Shown here: in pieces, positions 54,239 to 61,688 of the stretch
Layout of the letters: the number at the start of each line of letters is the position of its first letter
Numbering within the stretch: the first letter of the stretch is position 1
Source: Acidobacteriota bacterium
Lineage (GTDB): Bacteria > Acidobacteriota > Terriglobia > Acidiferrales > UBA7541
Length of the DNA stretch: 64,000 bases
NCBI GenBank assembly: GCA_003223215.1
Contig: QHYH01000137.1
Location: 1 to 64,000, forward strand
Direction: 5' to 3'
Translations under genes and position numbers: made by a program
Notes under the pieces: generated by a model
The model's input: the letters and a program-made list of their open reading frames with translations, nothing else
The model's database searches: none
What the model was told of the DNA's origin: nothing

Positions 54239-54808
54239 CTACTTTTTCACTTCTGGCGGATACTTTTTAAGAAGTTTCGCGACGGCTTTGGTGATGTTCT
54301 TCTGTTTCTTCTCCGGCTTGGCTTTGGGATCTAATGTTTTCGTTGCCACCCCCCTCCAAACCAGCTGTTTTGCCGCAGGGTCGTACATGCTCACATCTAG
54401 CTGTCCAACATAAACCGTGGACGTTGAACCATAGGTCGTCGTGGAGGACATTCCACCACCATACCCATACCATCCTCCTCCCCAACCAGGACCGTAGCCC
54501 CAACCCGTGTTATACGAGGTGTACTCTTTCTCCTGACCAAGGGCAGTTTGATAGCCGACCAACACATCGGCGTTGTCCGAGTCCGTTTTCGTCATTCCTT
54601 TGGCAGCGAGCTCAGTGTCAATAGCGCTCGTTAACGCCTTTTGAGTGAGCTCATCGGGCAGGTCAGCGCCCTTGATGGGCACCCACTTGTAAGTTTTATA
54701 TTTCGAAAAGTCCTTATCCTTGTCAAAGTCGTAGCGAACATCCTGGGCAACAGCCGGGGTTACGCTCGACAAGAACAGAGCAACCGTTAGAAGTGTTAAC
54801 TTTTTCAT
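54239..54808 (-). CDS. DUF4136-domain exported protein
   Basis: Start set at ATG 54808 (MKKLTLLT) because AGGAG precedes it closely (AGGAGAAGGAGC); the long version would begin 87 bp upstream inside the direct repeats. About 189 residues. Signal peptide (LLTVALFLSSVTPAVA-QD), then the DUF4136 beta domain: DVRYDFDKDKDFSKYKTYKW, ALTSAIDTELAAKGM, ADVLVGYQTALGQEKEY, a Gly/Tyr/Trp loop (GWGYGPGWGGGWYGYGGG), GQLDVSMYDPAAKQLVWRGV and a basic C-terminal helix AVAKLLKKYPPEVKK. Matches the family for its full length. Role unknown, likely periplasmic or outer-membrane lipid-side. Follows DUF2950 by 83 bp with tandem repeats between them. Confidence 0.9.
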   Translation of the reverse strand: MKKLTLLTVALFLSSVTPAVAQDVRYDFDKDKDFSKYKTYKWVPIKGADLPDELTQKALTSAIDTELAAKGMTKTDSDNADVLVGYQTALGQEKEYTSYNTGWGYGPGWGGGWYGYGGGMSSTTTYGSTSTVYVGQLDVSMYDPAAKQLVWRGVATKTLDPKAKPEKKQKNITKAVAKLLKKYPPEVKK

Positions 54809-54821
54809 GCTCCTTCTCCTT

Positions 54822-54860
54822 ATGAGAGATGTTACGAAATGAGAGATGTTACGAATCTCT
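54822..54860. repeat. Exact 17-bp tandem repeat in the DUF4136 leader
   Basis: ATGAGAGATGTTACGAA occurs at 54822-54838 and directly again at 54839-54855. The second copy runs into ATCTCT, giving a stem AGAGAT-GTTACGA-ATCTCT at 54843-54860. A related GTTACGAATCTCT occurs at 59153 after the sortase operon. Confidence 0.6.
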
Positions 54861-54891
54861 TCTGTTTTGCCTACATACGGCGGGTAGCGCG

Positions 54892-55893
54892 TCACCAGTT
54901 GTCGCGGGTGGCGTGCCAGGTTTTGCCCGGGTCGTAGAGTTCCATATTCTTGAATAGGTTGAGAGTGTCCGGGCCCAGATCCTTCTCATAGACAATCCCC
55001 TCGTAGCTGACGATGAAGGTCTTCACTCCCGTTACGCGGTAGTCGGCCGGCGCGGCCGCTAGAGCAAAGCCTCCAATCATCGCGCCATTCACCACAAAGT
55101 CCATTCGGCCTAACGGCGCCGAGGGGCCCTGCCCTTTCAAAATCTTGAAATAGTAGCCGTGATAAGGATTGGCTTTGCTCGTGTAACCTTCCTCGAGCGC
55201 TTTGCCAACTTCCTCTCCAATGGGTCCACCTAAACTTCCATCTGCGTTTCGCCAAACCAGACCGTCCTGTTTTCCGGGAGAACTGATGATCCGCTGCGCG
55301 TACTGGTTCACCTCGCTACCATCATGCTTTTCGAGAGCGTAATCGTGTTGCGCTTCCACGTAGCCGCGGCAGATCTGGATGGCATCCAGTTCGTTGGAGC
55401 CGATGCGCCGCAAAAGGATTTCCTCGCGGCCTTCATTGGTGTCGAAAAGCCACTTTCCGTTTCGCTTGACGATAGGAATGGGCAGCGGCCAATCGTCATT
55501 GCCAACCGAAACGGTGGCCCGTTTGGAATCTTGAGGGTCCGCACTAACCTCGGTCTTCTCGCGGGCCTTCGCCGCAAATGCGGCAGCCCTGTTTTTGTCT
55601 TGAACGGGGTCTTCTGACGACACCAGATCCTCGCCGTCTGCGCCGAGAATCTCTTTCAGAGCAGGCACGTCAAAGTTTCCGGCCGCCTGGATGAGAGCAT
55701 CGGCAGCTTCTCTCGGCGTCGCGAACTGCTTTTGGGACGGCTGCGAGGATGGGGCCGGAGATTGTTTCGCTTGTGGCCGCGCTGCCGAAGGCGAAACCAG
55801 GAGGCCATAAGAGGCCGTGGCCATCATGGTGAGAAGCATGGCCCACGCGGTGCTTTTTGAACTTGGTCCGATCATGGGATTCCCTCCGCTCAT
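54892..55893 (-). CDS. DUF2950-domain exported protein
   Basis: Start set at ATG 55893 (MSGGNPMIGP) because GGAGGAGG lies upstream, within the tail of the DUF3300 gene; the version starting 120 bp earlier is an out-of-frame overlap. About 333 residues. Hydrophobic anchor (MLLTMMATASYGLLVSP), then DUF2950 with FATPREAADALIQAAGNFDV, LPIPIVKRNGKWLFDTNEG, EILLRRIGSNELDAIQICR (family hallmark), GYVEAQHDYAL and DLGPDTLNLFKNMELYDPG. Full-length match. DUF2950 and DUF3300 genes are commonly neighbours; here they are spaced by only eight bases, with the ribosome site of DUF2950 inside the codons and stop of DUF3300, so translation is probably coupled. Confidence 0.92.
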   Translation of the reverse strand: MSGGNPMIGPSSKSTAWAMLLTMMATASYGLLVSPSAARPQAKQSPAPSSQPSQKQFATPREAADALIQAAGNFDVPALKEILGADGEDLVSSEDPVQDKNRAAAFAAKAREKTEVSADPQDSKRATVSVGNDDWPLPIPIVKRNGKWLFDTNEGREEILLRRIGSNELDAIQICRGYVEAQHDYALEKHDGSEVNQYAQRIISSPGKQDGLVWRNADGSLGGPIGEEVGKALEEGYTSKANPYHGYYFKILKGQGPSAPLGRMDFVVNGAMIGGFALAAAPADYRVTGVKTFIVSYEGIVYEKDLGPDTLNLFKNMELYDPGKTWHATRDNW

Positions 55894-55900
55894 GGCTTCC

Positions 55901-57169
55901 TTACCTCCTCCTCCCGCCGCCTCCCCGACCGCCGCCGCCACCCATGCTGGACGAGCCGCGTGAGCTGCTGGCACGCGCGCTACTTCCGCTCGTCCCCCCA
56001 GAACCGCCACCAAAACCGCCTCCCCGCGTGCTAGCTCCGGAGCTTGGGGATACGCTTCGGTTGCCTACGCGATCGCCGCCCCCACCGGCTCGGTTTGCTC
56101 CCGAGCTGCTCGCGCCGCCCGTCGCGCGGTTGCCAGCACCAGGCTGCTGCCCGCCGCCCCGCTGCCCCCCGCCCCCCTGCCCTTGATTCTGGCGTGCGTT
56201 TGCCTGGCGGCTGCTCATGGAATCTCCTCGCGCCGTACCGCCGTACTTGTTTGCAGTGGCCTTGTTCGAGTAGGGGGTCCCGCCGCGGTGCTGCGAATTG
56301 TGTTGCCAGCTGTTGTTTCCGGTTCTATTGCCGCTCGTATTTGAAATGTTGTTCTGCCGATTGGAATTATTCACGAACGTGTTGTTGTTATTGATGTTGA
56401 TGTTGTTGTTGCTTCCCCAACCGCTGTTACAGCACCAGCCGCCACCACCCCAAGCTGCTCCAATGGCCATCCCTACGCCGAACGAAATCGCCATGCCGGC
56501 GGCATAGTAGCCCGGAGGGGGATAAGCGACGGGTGGGTAGGGGTACACAGGAGGCCCGTACACTACCGTGGGGTTGTAGCTCGGAACGTAAACTACTTCG
56601 GGGTTGGATTGCTGTATTACAACGACGCTCTTGTTCTCGATAACCTGGGTTTCCACCTTCATCTGCTCGTTAGACTTGAGATTGCCAGTGTCCTTTGCTT
56701 TAGCACGCATGCGCTGCACGGCGTCCATCACGTCAGATTGCTGGGCAAGGACTGCATTCCCTAGGTCCGTCGTCCACTGAATGTCGTCCGCCAGTCGCTT
56801 GACCACATCAGGAAGTGCGGCCATCGCTTGAACGCTGGGGTCCCAGTTTTGCTTCATCACCGCGTCGGTGAGCCCTTTATCCTTCAGGTCCTTGTGTTTA
56901 GCCAAAAACTGCTGGAGCTGCATGATTTCCAAAGGATAGGTTGATGCAGCAAGCACTTGAGCCAGAAGCTCGTCGGGGTAAAGGGCGATAGGCGCAACCA
57001 AAGAATCCAATTGATCATTTGGAATCTTGGGAGGCTGCGCGTCGGGGGCACTACTTTGCTGTGTGAGTATGTTCGGCGACGCAATCGTTTGGGGCGCTCC
57101 AAGAACTAAAAGTATGGAGCACACTACTGCCGTCCACTGCCTCCACAAGCTCCGGATGAGAGTTGGCAT
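55901..57169 (-). CDS. DUF3300-domain exported protein with low-complexity tail
   Basis: Start set at ATG 57169 (MPTLIRSLWR) with AAGGTGA upstream; the longer reading begins 42 bp earlier. About 422 residues. Signal peptide (CSILLVLGAPQTIASP), then the DUF3300 domain: LDSLVAPIALYPDELLAQVL, ASTYPLEIMQLQQFL, NWDPSVQAMAALPDVVKRLA, NEQMKVETQVIEN, VVYVPSYNPTVVYGPP. A Tyr/Pro stretch, a Gly-rich hydrophobic segment and a long Asn/Ser/Gly/Arg-rich tail follow, ending GGGRGGGGRRR. The tail is disordered and basic, perhaps binding peptidoglycan or nucleic acid. Role unknown. Site 13 ends 60 bp upstream. Confidence 0.9.
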   Translation of the reverse strand: MPTLIRSLWRQWTAVVCSILLVLGAPQTIASPNILTQQSSAPDAQPPKIPNDQLDSLVAPIALYPDELLAQVLAASTYPLEIMQLQQFLAKHKDLKDKGLTDAVMKQNWDPSVQAMAALPDVVKRLADDIQWTTDLGNAVLAQQSDVMDAVQRMRAKAKDTGNLKSNEQMKVETQVIENKSVVVIQQSNPEVVYVPSYNPTVVYGPPVYPYPPVAYPPPGYYAAGMAISFGVGMAIGAAWGGGGWCCNSGWGSNNNININNNNTFVNNSNRQNNISNTSGNRTGNNSWQHNSQHRGGTPYSNKATANKYGGTARGDSMSSRQANARQNQGQGGGGQRGGGQQPGAGNRATGGASSSGANRAGGGGDRVGNRSVSPSSGASTRGGGFGGGSGGTSGSSARASSSRGSSSMGGGGGRGGGGRRR

Positions 57170-57228
57170 TTCGTCACCTTGATTTACTTGCTTTTGGAGT
57201 TTTATTACCAACCGTACCTATCGGAATA

Positions 57229-57244
57229 CTGGCAAAACTGACAG
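57229..57244. promoter_or_regulatory. 16-bp operator-like inverted repeat, site 13
   Basis: CTGGCAAAACTGACAG, 60 bp before the DUF3300 start. Almost the same as site 15 (CTGGCAAAACTTACAG). Confidence 0.55.
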
Positions 57245-57275
57245 AGAGCTGGCGGAAGCAGGGGCGGGGCCGCGC

Positions 57276-57291
57276 CTGTAACTTTTGACAG
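57276..57291. promoter_or_regulatory. 16-bp operator-like inverted repeat, site 14
   Basis: CTGTAACTTTTGACAG, 109 bp before the small membrane protein that leads the sortase operon. Followed by TTTGCGACAG, so a second partial arm is present. Centres of sites 13 and 14 are 47 bp apart. Confidence 0.55.
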
Positions 57292-57399
57292 TTTGCGACA
57301 GACAAAACATCTCCTAACGTACGAGTCGCAAAAACAGCCAGGCGTAACCCATGCCCAGCTCTCTGGCTGAATACTCGACTCACGCCCGAGAAGAAGAAA

Positions 57400-57630
57400 A
57401 TGAAGGAAACAAGCGATAGCACGCGGCCGGGCTGGATTTTCGCGCTGATGGTCGTCACTCTAGGAGCAACATTTCTTGAAGTAGTGATCAACTGGGCCCT
57501 AGCTCCAATGAACGGGAATTGGCTCCTGATGGCAGCAAAAGCGTGCACCTATAGCGTTTATTTGCCGTTTGTTGGCGGTCGGCACGAGTTTTGTGAGGTA
57601 TCGTTAAGGAATGACGGGAAAAGGCCGTGA
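57400..57630 (+). CDS. Small two-helix membrane protein leading the sortase operon
   Basis: 76 residues with two hydrophobic segments (GWIFALMVVTLGATFLEVVI and NWLLMAAKACTYSVYLPFVG) and charged ends. Its last four bases overlap the GTG of the sortase (GTGA), which is the main support for it being real. AGAAGAAG stands before the ATG. No family known to me. It may be an accessory or anchor peptide for the sortase. Confidence 0.5.
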   Translation: MKETSDSTRPGWIFALMVVTLGATFLEVVINWALAPMNGNWLLMAAKACTYSVYLPFVGGRHEFCEVSLRNDGKRP

Positions 57631-58346
57631 AGTTTCAAAAAATCGAGCTCGTTCTTTTAGCTGTAGGCCTGTTACTCCTGGCCGTGTGGGGTGGTGCTCG
57701 CTTTCACGGCGCCGTCAGCGCCAAAACAGCAATTGCCGAATTTGAAGCCGCACGGGCAGAGAATCTCGCCGACAGTACGTCCCCATCGCTGGACCGTACA
57801 CTGAGTTCGCCGGTTGATTTTCGCCTATGGTCGCCCAAGCGGATCGCTGCGTACAAGGTCAGCCTCGCCGAGAAGACCGATCTCCCTCTGGCCATTCTGC
57901 GTATTCCCAAGATCAACCTCGAAGTGCCGGTCTTCAACGATACCGATGACCTTACCCTGGATCGGGGGGTGGGCCGGATTCTCGGAACAGCCCGCGTCGG
58001 CGAGCCGGGCAACCTGGGAATCGCAGGGCATCGAGATGGCTTTTTCCGCGGTCTGCAGAGCATTGCCCAAGGCGATGTCGTTGAGCTGGTTCAGCCGCGG
58101 CACACAGACAAGTACGTTGTAGAAGATATTCGTATTGTTGCGCCGGAAGACACTTCCGTTCTGAATCCAAAAGAAGTACCGGCGGTGACGCTGGTCACCT
58201 GCTTCCCTTTCTATTTTGTTGGCCATGCCCCAAAGCGGTACATCGTGACGGCACTCCTTGAGAGCGCCCGCGAATCAGGCTTCGGTGCCGACAAGGACAC
58301 CATTTCCACGGGTAAGAACATCACAGACAAGGAGAATAAGAAATGA
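57627..58346 (+). CDS. Class D-type sortase (cysteine transpeptidase)
   Basis: 239 residues. N-terminal membrane anchor (IELVLLAVGLLLLAVWGGARF), linker, and a sortase domain with the complete catalytic triad: His135 in GNLGIAGHRDGFF, Cys192 in TLVTCFPFYFVG and Arg204 in APKRYIV. LRIPKINLEVPVFN and LDRGVGRI are also typical. The TLVTC-FPF-VGHAPKR pattern is that of class D-like sortases and of sortases in diderm bacteria. It would cleave an LPxTA-type signal and join the protein to an amine acceptor. GTG start overlaps the upstream gene by four bases; its stop overlaps the next gene by four (ATGA). Tight coupling with the LPKTA protein marks a dedicated enzyme-substrate pair. Confidence 0.92.
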   Translation: MKFQKIELVLLAVGLLLLAVWGGARFHGAVSAKTAIAEFEAARAENLADSTSPSLDRTLSSPVDFRLWSPKRIAAYKVSLAEKTDLPLAILRIPKINLEVPVFNDTDDLTLDRGVGRILGTARVGEPGNLGIAGHRDGFFRGLQSIAQGDVVELVQPRHTDKYVVEDIRIVAPEDTSVLNPKEVPAVTLVTCFPFYFVGHAPKRYIVTALLESARESGFGADKDTISTGKNITDKENKK

Positions 58347-59146
58347 TTTCAACCAGGTTATCAGAAACGATCTGGCGCGGCTTGCTGAGTGGAGGCGCTC
58401 TTTGCCTTGCCTTCTCTCTGCCATCCGCAGCACAAGTACAAAGTTCGAAGACGGAGTCCCACGGCGCAGCAACCAGACAGGTCAAAGTCGAGCGGGGAGA
58501 AATTGTCTACATCAACGGGAACAGTGTGATCGTCAAGATGGAAGACGGCAAACTCGAACACTTTGATAACGTCCCGGATAGCCTCACGTTCATGGTCGAC
58601 GGAAAATCCGTCAGCATACGCGACGCAAAAGTGGGGATGAAGCTTGAAAAACAAACGGTCACGACAACGACACCAAAAGTGGTCACAACCGTCGAAAACG
58701 TTACGGGCAAGGTATGGCACGTAACTCCGCCCAACACGGTCGTTCTGACTCTTGAGAACGGTGAAAATCAGCAATTCAAGATTCCCCAAGGCCAGAAATT
58801 CATGATTGACGGACGAGAAACCGATGCTTGGGGCCTCAAGAAGGGCATGAAGGTCTCAGCCCAGAGGGTGACTGAGGTTCCAGAAACGGTCGTGGCGCAG
58901 GAAATCAAGAGAACCGGAACTGCCCCACCACCGCCGCCAGCACCGAGTCCTGACGTACCAGTTTTGGTTGTCGTCACTCAACCGGTTCCGGTTCAAACTG
59001 CAGCTGCCGAACCCGAGCCGGCGCCTACCAAGCTTCCCAAGACAGCTAGCGATTTGCCGCTTGTCGCACTGCTTGGAACGCTTTTCTGCGGTCTTTCTTT
59101 GATGGCCATGACCATTCGGGTGATCTTTTCACGCATCGCCCGTTAG
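58343..59146 (+). CDS. Sortase substrate with C-terminal LPKTA signal
   Basis: 267 residues, exported (signal stretch GLLSGGALCLAFSLPSAA-QV). The ectodomain holds two related beta modules of about 50 residues: first GEIVYINGNSVIVKMEDGK to VGMKLEKQ (52-103), second GKVWHVTPPNTVVLTLENG to KGMKVSAQ (122-173). A Pro/Ala-rich stalk follows (TAPPPPPAPSP, EPEPAPTK). Then comes the sorting signal LPKTASDLP (231-239), a membrane helix (LVALLGTLFCGLSLMAM) and a positive tail (IRVIFSRIAR). LPxTA is the form used by class D sortases. Overlap with the sortase stop (ATGA) and the signal together make this a clear substrate. What it binds or does is unknown. Confidence 0.88.
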   Translation: MISTRLSETIWRGLLSGGALCLAFSLPSAAQVQSSKTESHGAATRQVKVERGEIVYINGNSVIVKMEDGKLEHFDNVPDSLTFMVDGKSVSIRDAKVGMKLEKQTVTTTTPKVVTTVENVTGKVWHVTPPNTVVLTLENGENQQFKIPQGQKFMIDGRETDAWGLKKGMKVSAQRVTEVPETVVAQEIKRTGTAPPPPPAPSPDVPVLVVVTQPVPVQTAAAEPEPAPTKLPKTASDLPLVALLGTLFCGLSLMAMTIRVIFSRIAR

Positions 59147-59324
59147 CGAACTGTTACGAATCTCTCATTTTGCCCAAGCCCAACACAGGAGCGGGACGGG
59201 AAGAGCGCAGCCCACCTGTCCCGCGCCGGCAGTAAGCGCTCTTGGAGGGCAGGTCTGCAGTCATCGATGGCCTGAGGGCTTGCAAAAAGCGGCGGGGCGT
59301 GCGCCTCTGGAAGGACTTCGGTCG

Positions 59325-60047
59325 ATGTCCAAATGTCTCACAATTCTCAACTATGCGAGAGGACTGGACGGGGAGGGCGAGCCCCGAAGGCAGATTTGCA
59401 ATGTTGGGCGCAGGATGTATGGACGCGGACTTGTCGTCGCGTGCGAAGGCAATGTATCAACACGTCTTGAACCGGACCGGATCCTTGTGACACCCGCAGG
59501 TGTATGCAAAGGACATCTTGCGCCCCAGGATCTTCTGGTGACTGACTCGAGCGGCGCGGTTATCTATGGAACTGGACGGCCATCATCCGAAATCTTGATG
59601 CACCTCCTTTTCTACAGCTTGCGACCTGACGTGCATGCGGTATGCCATGCCCATCCTCCCACAGCAACAGGATTTGCCGCAGCTCGTCGCGCCATGGAAC
59701 AGGCTGTTCTTCCGGAAGTGATCATGGATCTGGGCAGCATTCCGTTGGCGCCTTACGGAATGCCGGGAACTTGGGATCTATGCAAAGGTCTTGAACCGCT
59801 TATACCGAAACACGATGCAATACTGCTCGAGAATCACGGCGTGGTCACATGCGGGCGAGACTTGACCACGGCCTATCAACGAATGGAAACAGTGGAGCAG
59901 TTCGCGCGAATCCTGCTCACGGCGGAGTGCCTTGGCGGACCGCACTTACTCTCTCGCGCGGAAGTGCAGAAGTTAATCGCGTCGCGGTCGCCCTCGAGAG
60001 CCTCGTCCCCGGAAAGCACCGTGGAGCTCACACTTGAACCGCGCTGA
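59325..60047 (+). CDS. Class II aldolase/adducin family protein
   Basis: Start set at ATG 59325 because GGAAGGA at 59309-59315 precedes it; the 45-bp longer frame has no site. About 240 residues. Zinc-dependent aldolase fold, with ACEGNVSTRLEPDRILVTPAG (substrate phosphate loop), AVCHAHPPTATGFAA (metal-binding His pair), and ILLENHGVVTCGRDL (third His region). L-fuculose- or L-ribulose-phosphate enzymes have this pattern. The glutamate base region is not clearly identified, so the reaction cannot be chosen. Single gene. Not preceded by the 16-bp element. Confidence 0.85.
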   Translation: MSKCLTILNYARGLDGEGEPRRQICNVGRRMYGRGLVVACEGNVSTRLEPDRILVTPAGVCKGHLAPQDLLVTDSSGAVIYGTGRPSSEILMHLLFYSLRPDVHAVCHAHPPTATGFAAARRAMEQAVLPEVIMDLGSIPLAPYGMPGTWDLCKGLEPLIPKHDAILLENHGVVTCGRDLTTAYQRMETVEQFARILLTAECLGGPHLLSRAEVQKLIASRSPSRASSPESTVELTLEPR

Positions 60048-60150
60048 CGCGGGAACTCACTTTTATGGCCTGAAAAACCGCTGTGGGTGAAACTGCCAAA
60101 AGGTGTCCTGCTTCACCTACAAACCACGCGTATTCGTTCGGTCCTTCCAG

Positions 60151-60789
60151 TCATCCCACGACAATACGGCTCTTGATGGCATACTGGATGAGATCTGCGC
60201 TCGTCTTAAAGCCAAGATCCTGCATGACGCGGTATTTGTGAAAGGCTACCGTCCGCGGTGCTACGTTCAAAACAGTCGCCGCCTCTTTCATGGATTTGCC
60301 CTCTGCCAAGAGCTGTACAACTTCTCGTTGACGCGCAGTTAGGGATCTGGGGTGGCTCTTGCCCTGGGGATTGCGAATGAAGGACTCCTGCATTCCCCGA
60401 GCAATCTGGGGTGTTATGTAAGACTTGCCTCGAAGTGCCGCCTGCATGGCTTGGAGCAATTCTGATGCCGCCGATTTCTTCAACACGTACCCGGACGCAC
60501 CCGATTTCATGCCTTCGACAGCAAGTTCGGGGTCTTCGTTCATCGTCAGAAAAACAAGTTTGACGGCTGGCATTTTCTGCTTGAGTTGCCGGCAAGCTTC
60601 CAACCCATTCAGCAGAGGCATGGCAACGTCAACAACAATCACATCGGGCTTTAGGGCCAAGGCAGAAGCCAGCAGGGCATGTCCGTCAGCTACTGTCGCC
60701 ACAACGTCGAACTGGGCTGCGATCAACCCGTGCAATGCCTCCGCTACCAGGGTGTGATCGTCAGCTAGGATCGCGCGAGGCAGTCTCAT
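60151..60789 (-). CDS. NarL/FixJ-type response regulator
   Basis: 212 residues. Receiver domain (1-125) with acidic pocket D10-D11, phospho-acceptor Asp54 in VIVVDVAMPLLNG, Thr82 and Lys104 in YVLKKSAAS. LuxR helix-turn-helix (148-210) with LTARQREVVQLLAEGKSMKEA, ATVLNVAPRTVAFHKYRVMQ and GFKTSADL. This is the only receiver in the window with an intact DNA-binding output, so it is a natural partner for one or more of the HisKA_3 kinases. Candidate, with the Crp/Fnr protein, for binding the 16-bp element. No element in front of its own gene. Confidence 0.93.
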   Translation of the reverse strand: MRLPRAILADDHTLVAEALHGLIAAQFDVVATVADGHALLASALALKPDVIVVDVAMPLLNGLEACRQLKQKMPAVKLVFLTMNEDPELAVEGMKSGASGYVLKKSAASELLQAMQAALRGKSYITPQIARGMQESFIRNPQGKSHPRSLTARQREVVQLLAEGKSMKEAATVLNVAPRTVAFHKYRVMQDLGFKTSADLIQYAIKSRIVVG

Positions 60790-60923
60790 AATGTATTTCT
60801 CTCTTCAGCCGTAACGCAAACGTTGAACACTCGCAATGTGAATTGTACAAGAACCAGCACGATACCACGACGCCATCAACTAGTAAAGGGCAGTGCCGAT
60901 GCTTTTTACCGTATTTTTACAAT

Positions 60924-61436
60924 TCAGCCTGGGCGGCCGGCTGTTGCTTGCTGAGCCCGCCCACGGGCAATGCGATTCGTCAACGCCCTTGATAGCGAAT
61001 ACGGTACTGCGACCAGCACGGGACCCACCAGCAACGCAGCGCCTGGATGAACCTCCCGGAAAATGAGGAACTGGGAGATAACGTCCAGGATGATAGCGAT
61101 CGCGACCAGATCACCTATTGACGTAAACGCGTTTCGCAAAAGGTTTAGTCTGCGGCCTTGATGGAATGCCAGAGCTAACAAGAAAGGGGGATGCCCATTA
61201 CTTGCGTCTCTCTTGCCATCCCGGAGGCCTACCAGGAGCGCCGTGGCCGGCTGCAGAATGAACCGCAAACGCCCGGGTCCTGAGAGACGCAACCACATGT
61301 CGTCAAAGAAATCCCGGGTGAACAAGTACGGATCACCAGTTCGCACAAGCCTTCGCATCGCACCGGGGAGCCCGGCCAAGAGAATGGCCAACGCAAGCGA
61401 GATTAAGATCGAGCTCCGCGAGAGTGACAATTTCAT
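60924..61436 (-). CDS. Integral membrane protein of unknown function
   Basis: 170 residues. N-terminal membrane helix (ILISLALAILLAGLPGAM), a conserved-looking segment RDFFDDMWLRLSGPGRLRF with ILQPATALLVGLRDGKRDAS, then two helices (VAIAIILDVISQFLIF and GAALLVGPVLVAVPYSLS) and a basic C-terminus. Similar proteins are found in Acidobacteriota and Proteobacteria; no function known to me. Site 15 ends 68 bp before the start, so it is probably in the same regulon. Confidence 0.65.
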   Translation of the reverse strand: MKLSLSRSSILISLALAILLAGLPGAMRRLVRTGDPYLFTRDFFDDMWLRLSGPGRLRFILQPATALLVGLRDGKRDASNGHPPFLLALAFHQGRRLNLLRNAFTSIGDLVAIAIILDVISQFLIFREVHPGAALLVGPVLVAVPYSLSRALTNRIARGRAQQATAGRPG

Positions 61437-61503
61437 TTGTTGGCGCCGGCTGGAAATCGACTAGAACGAGCATCACCGTAGCCCACAGGCGGGCATTACG
61501 CAC

Positions 61504-61519
61504 CTGGCAAAACTTACAG
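61504..61519. promoter_or_regulatory. 16-bp operator-like inverted repeat, site 15
   Basis: CTGGCAAAACTTACAG, 68 bp before the start at 61436. On the other strand CTGTAAGTTTTGCCAG, one base from site 8. Confidence 0.55.
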
Positions 61520-61688
61520 TAAGTGGAATGGAAAACGTGGCTTGAATACGCTCGAGCGTTGGCTCTGCGGAAATTCTCTTTGCCTGCAGCCATGCCGTTC
61601 GACTGGTGCGCAGCCGGAAAGTTTCAGCGAGCGCCCCCAGGACCGCACCTGAATCAAGCCCGAGTCGTCTCTACTTCGCTTCGGCGAA

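Noticed and set aside
25429..57291. The TTGACA halves as ordinary -35 boxes only
   Set aside because: The left inverted arm is conserved as well and good -10 boxes at 17 bp are mostly missing; overlap with a -35 remains possible at single sites such as site 3.
60093..60108. CTGCCAAAAGGTGTCC near the class II aldolase end as another 16-bp site
   Set aside because: The right arm does not match TKACAG and it lies between convergent genes.
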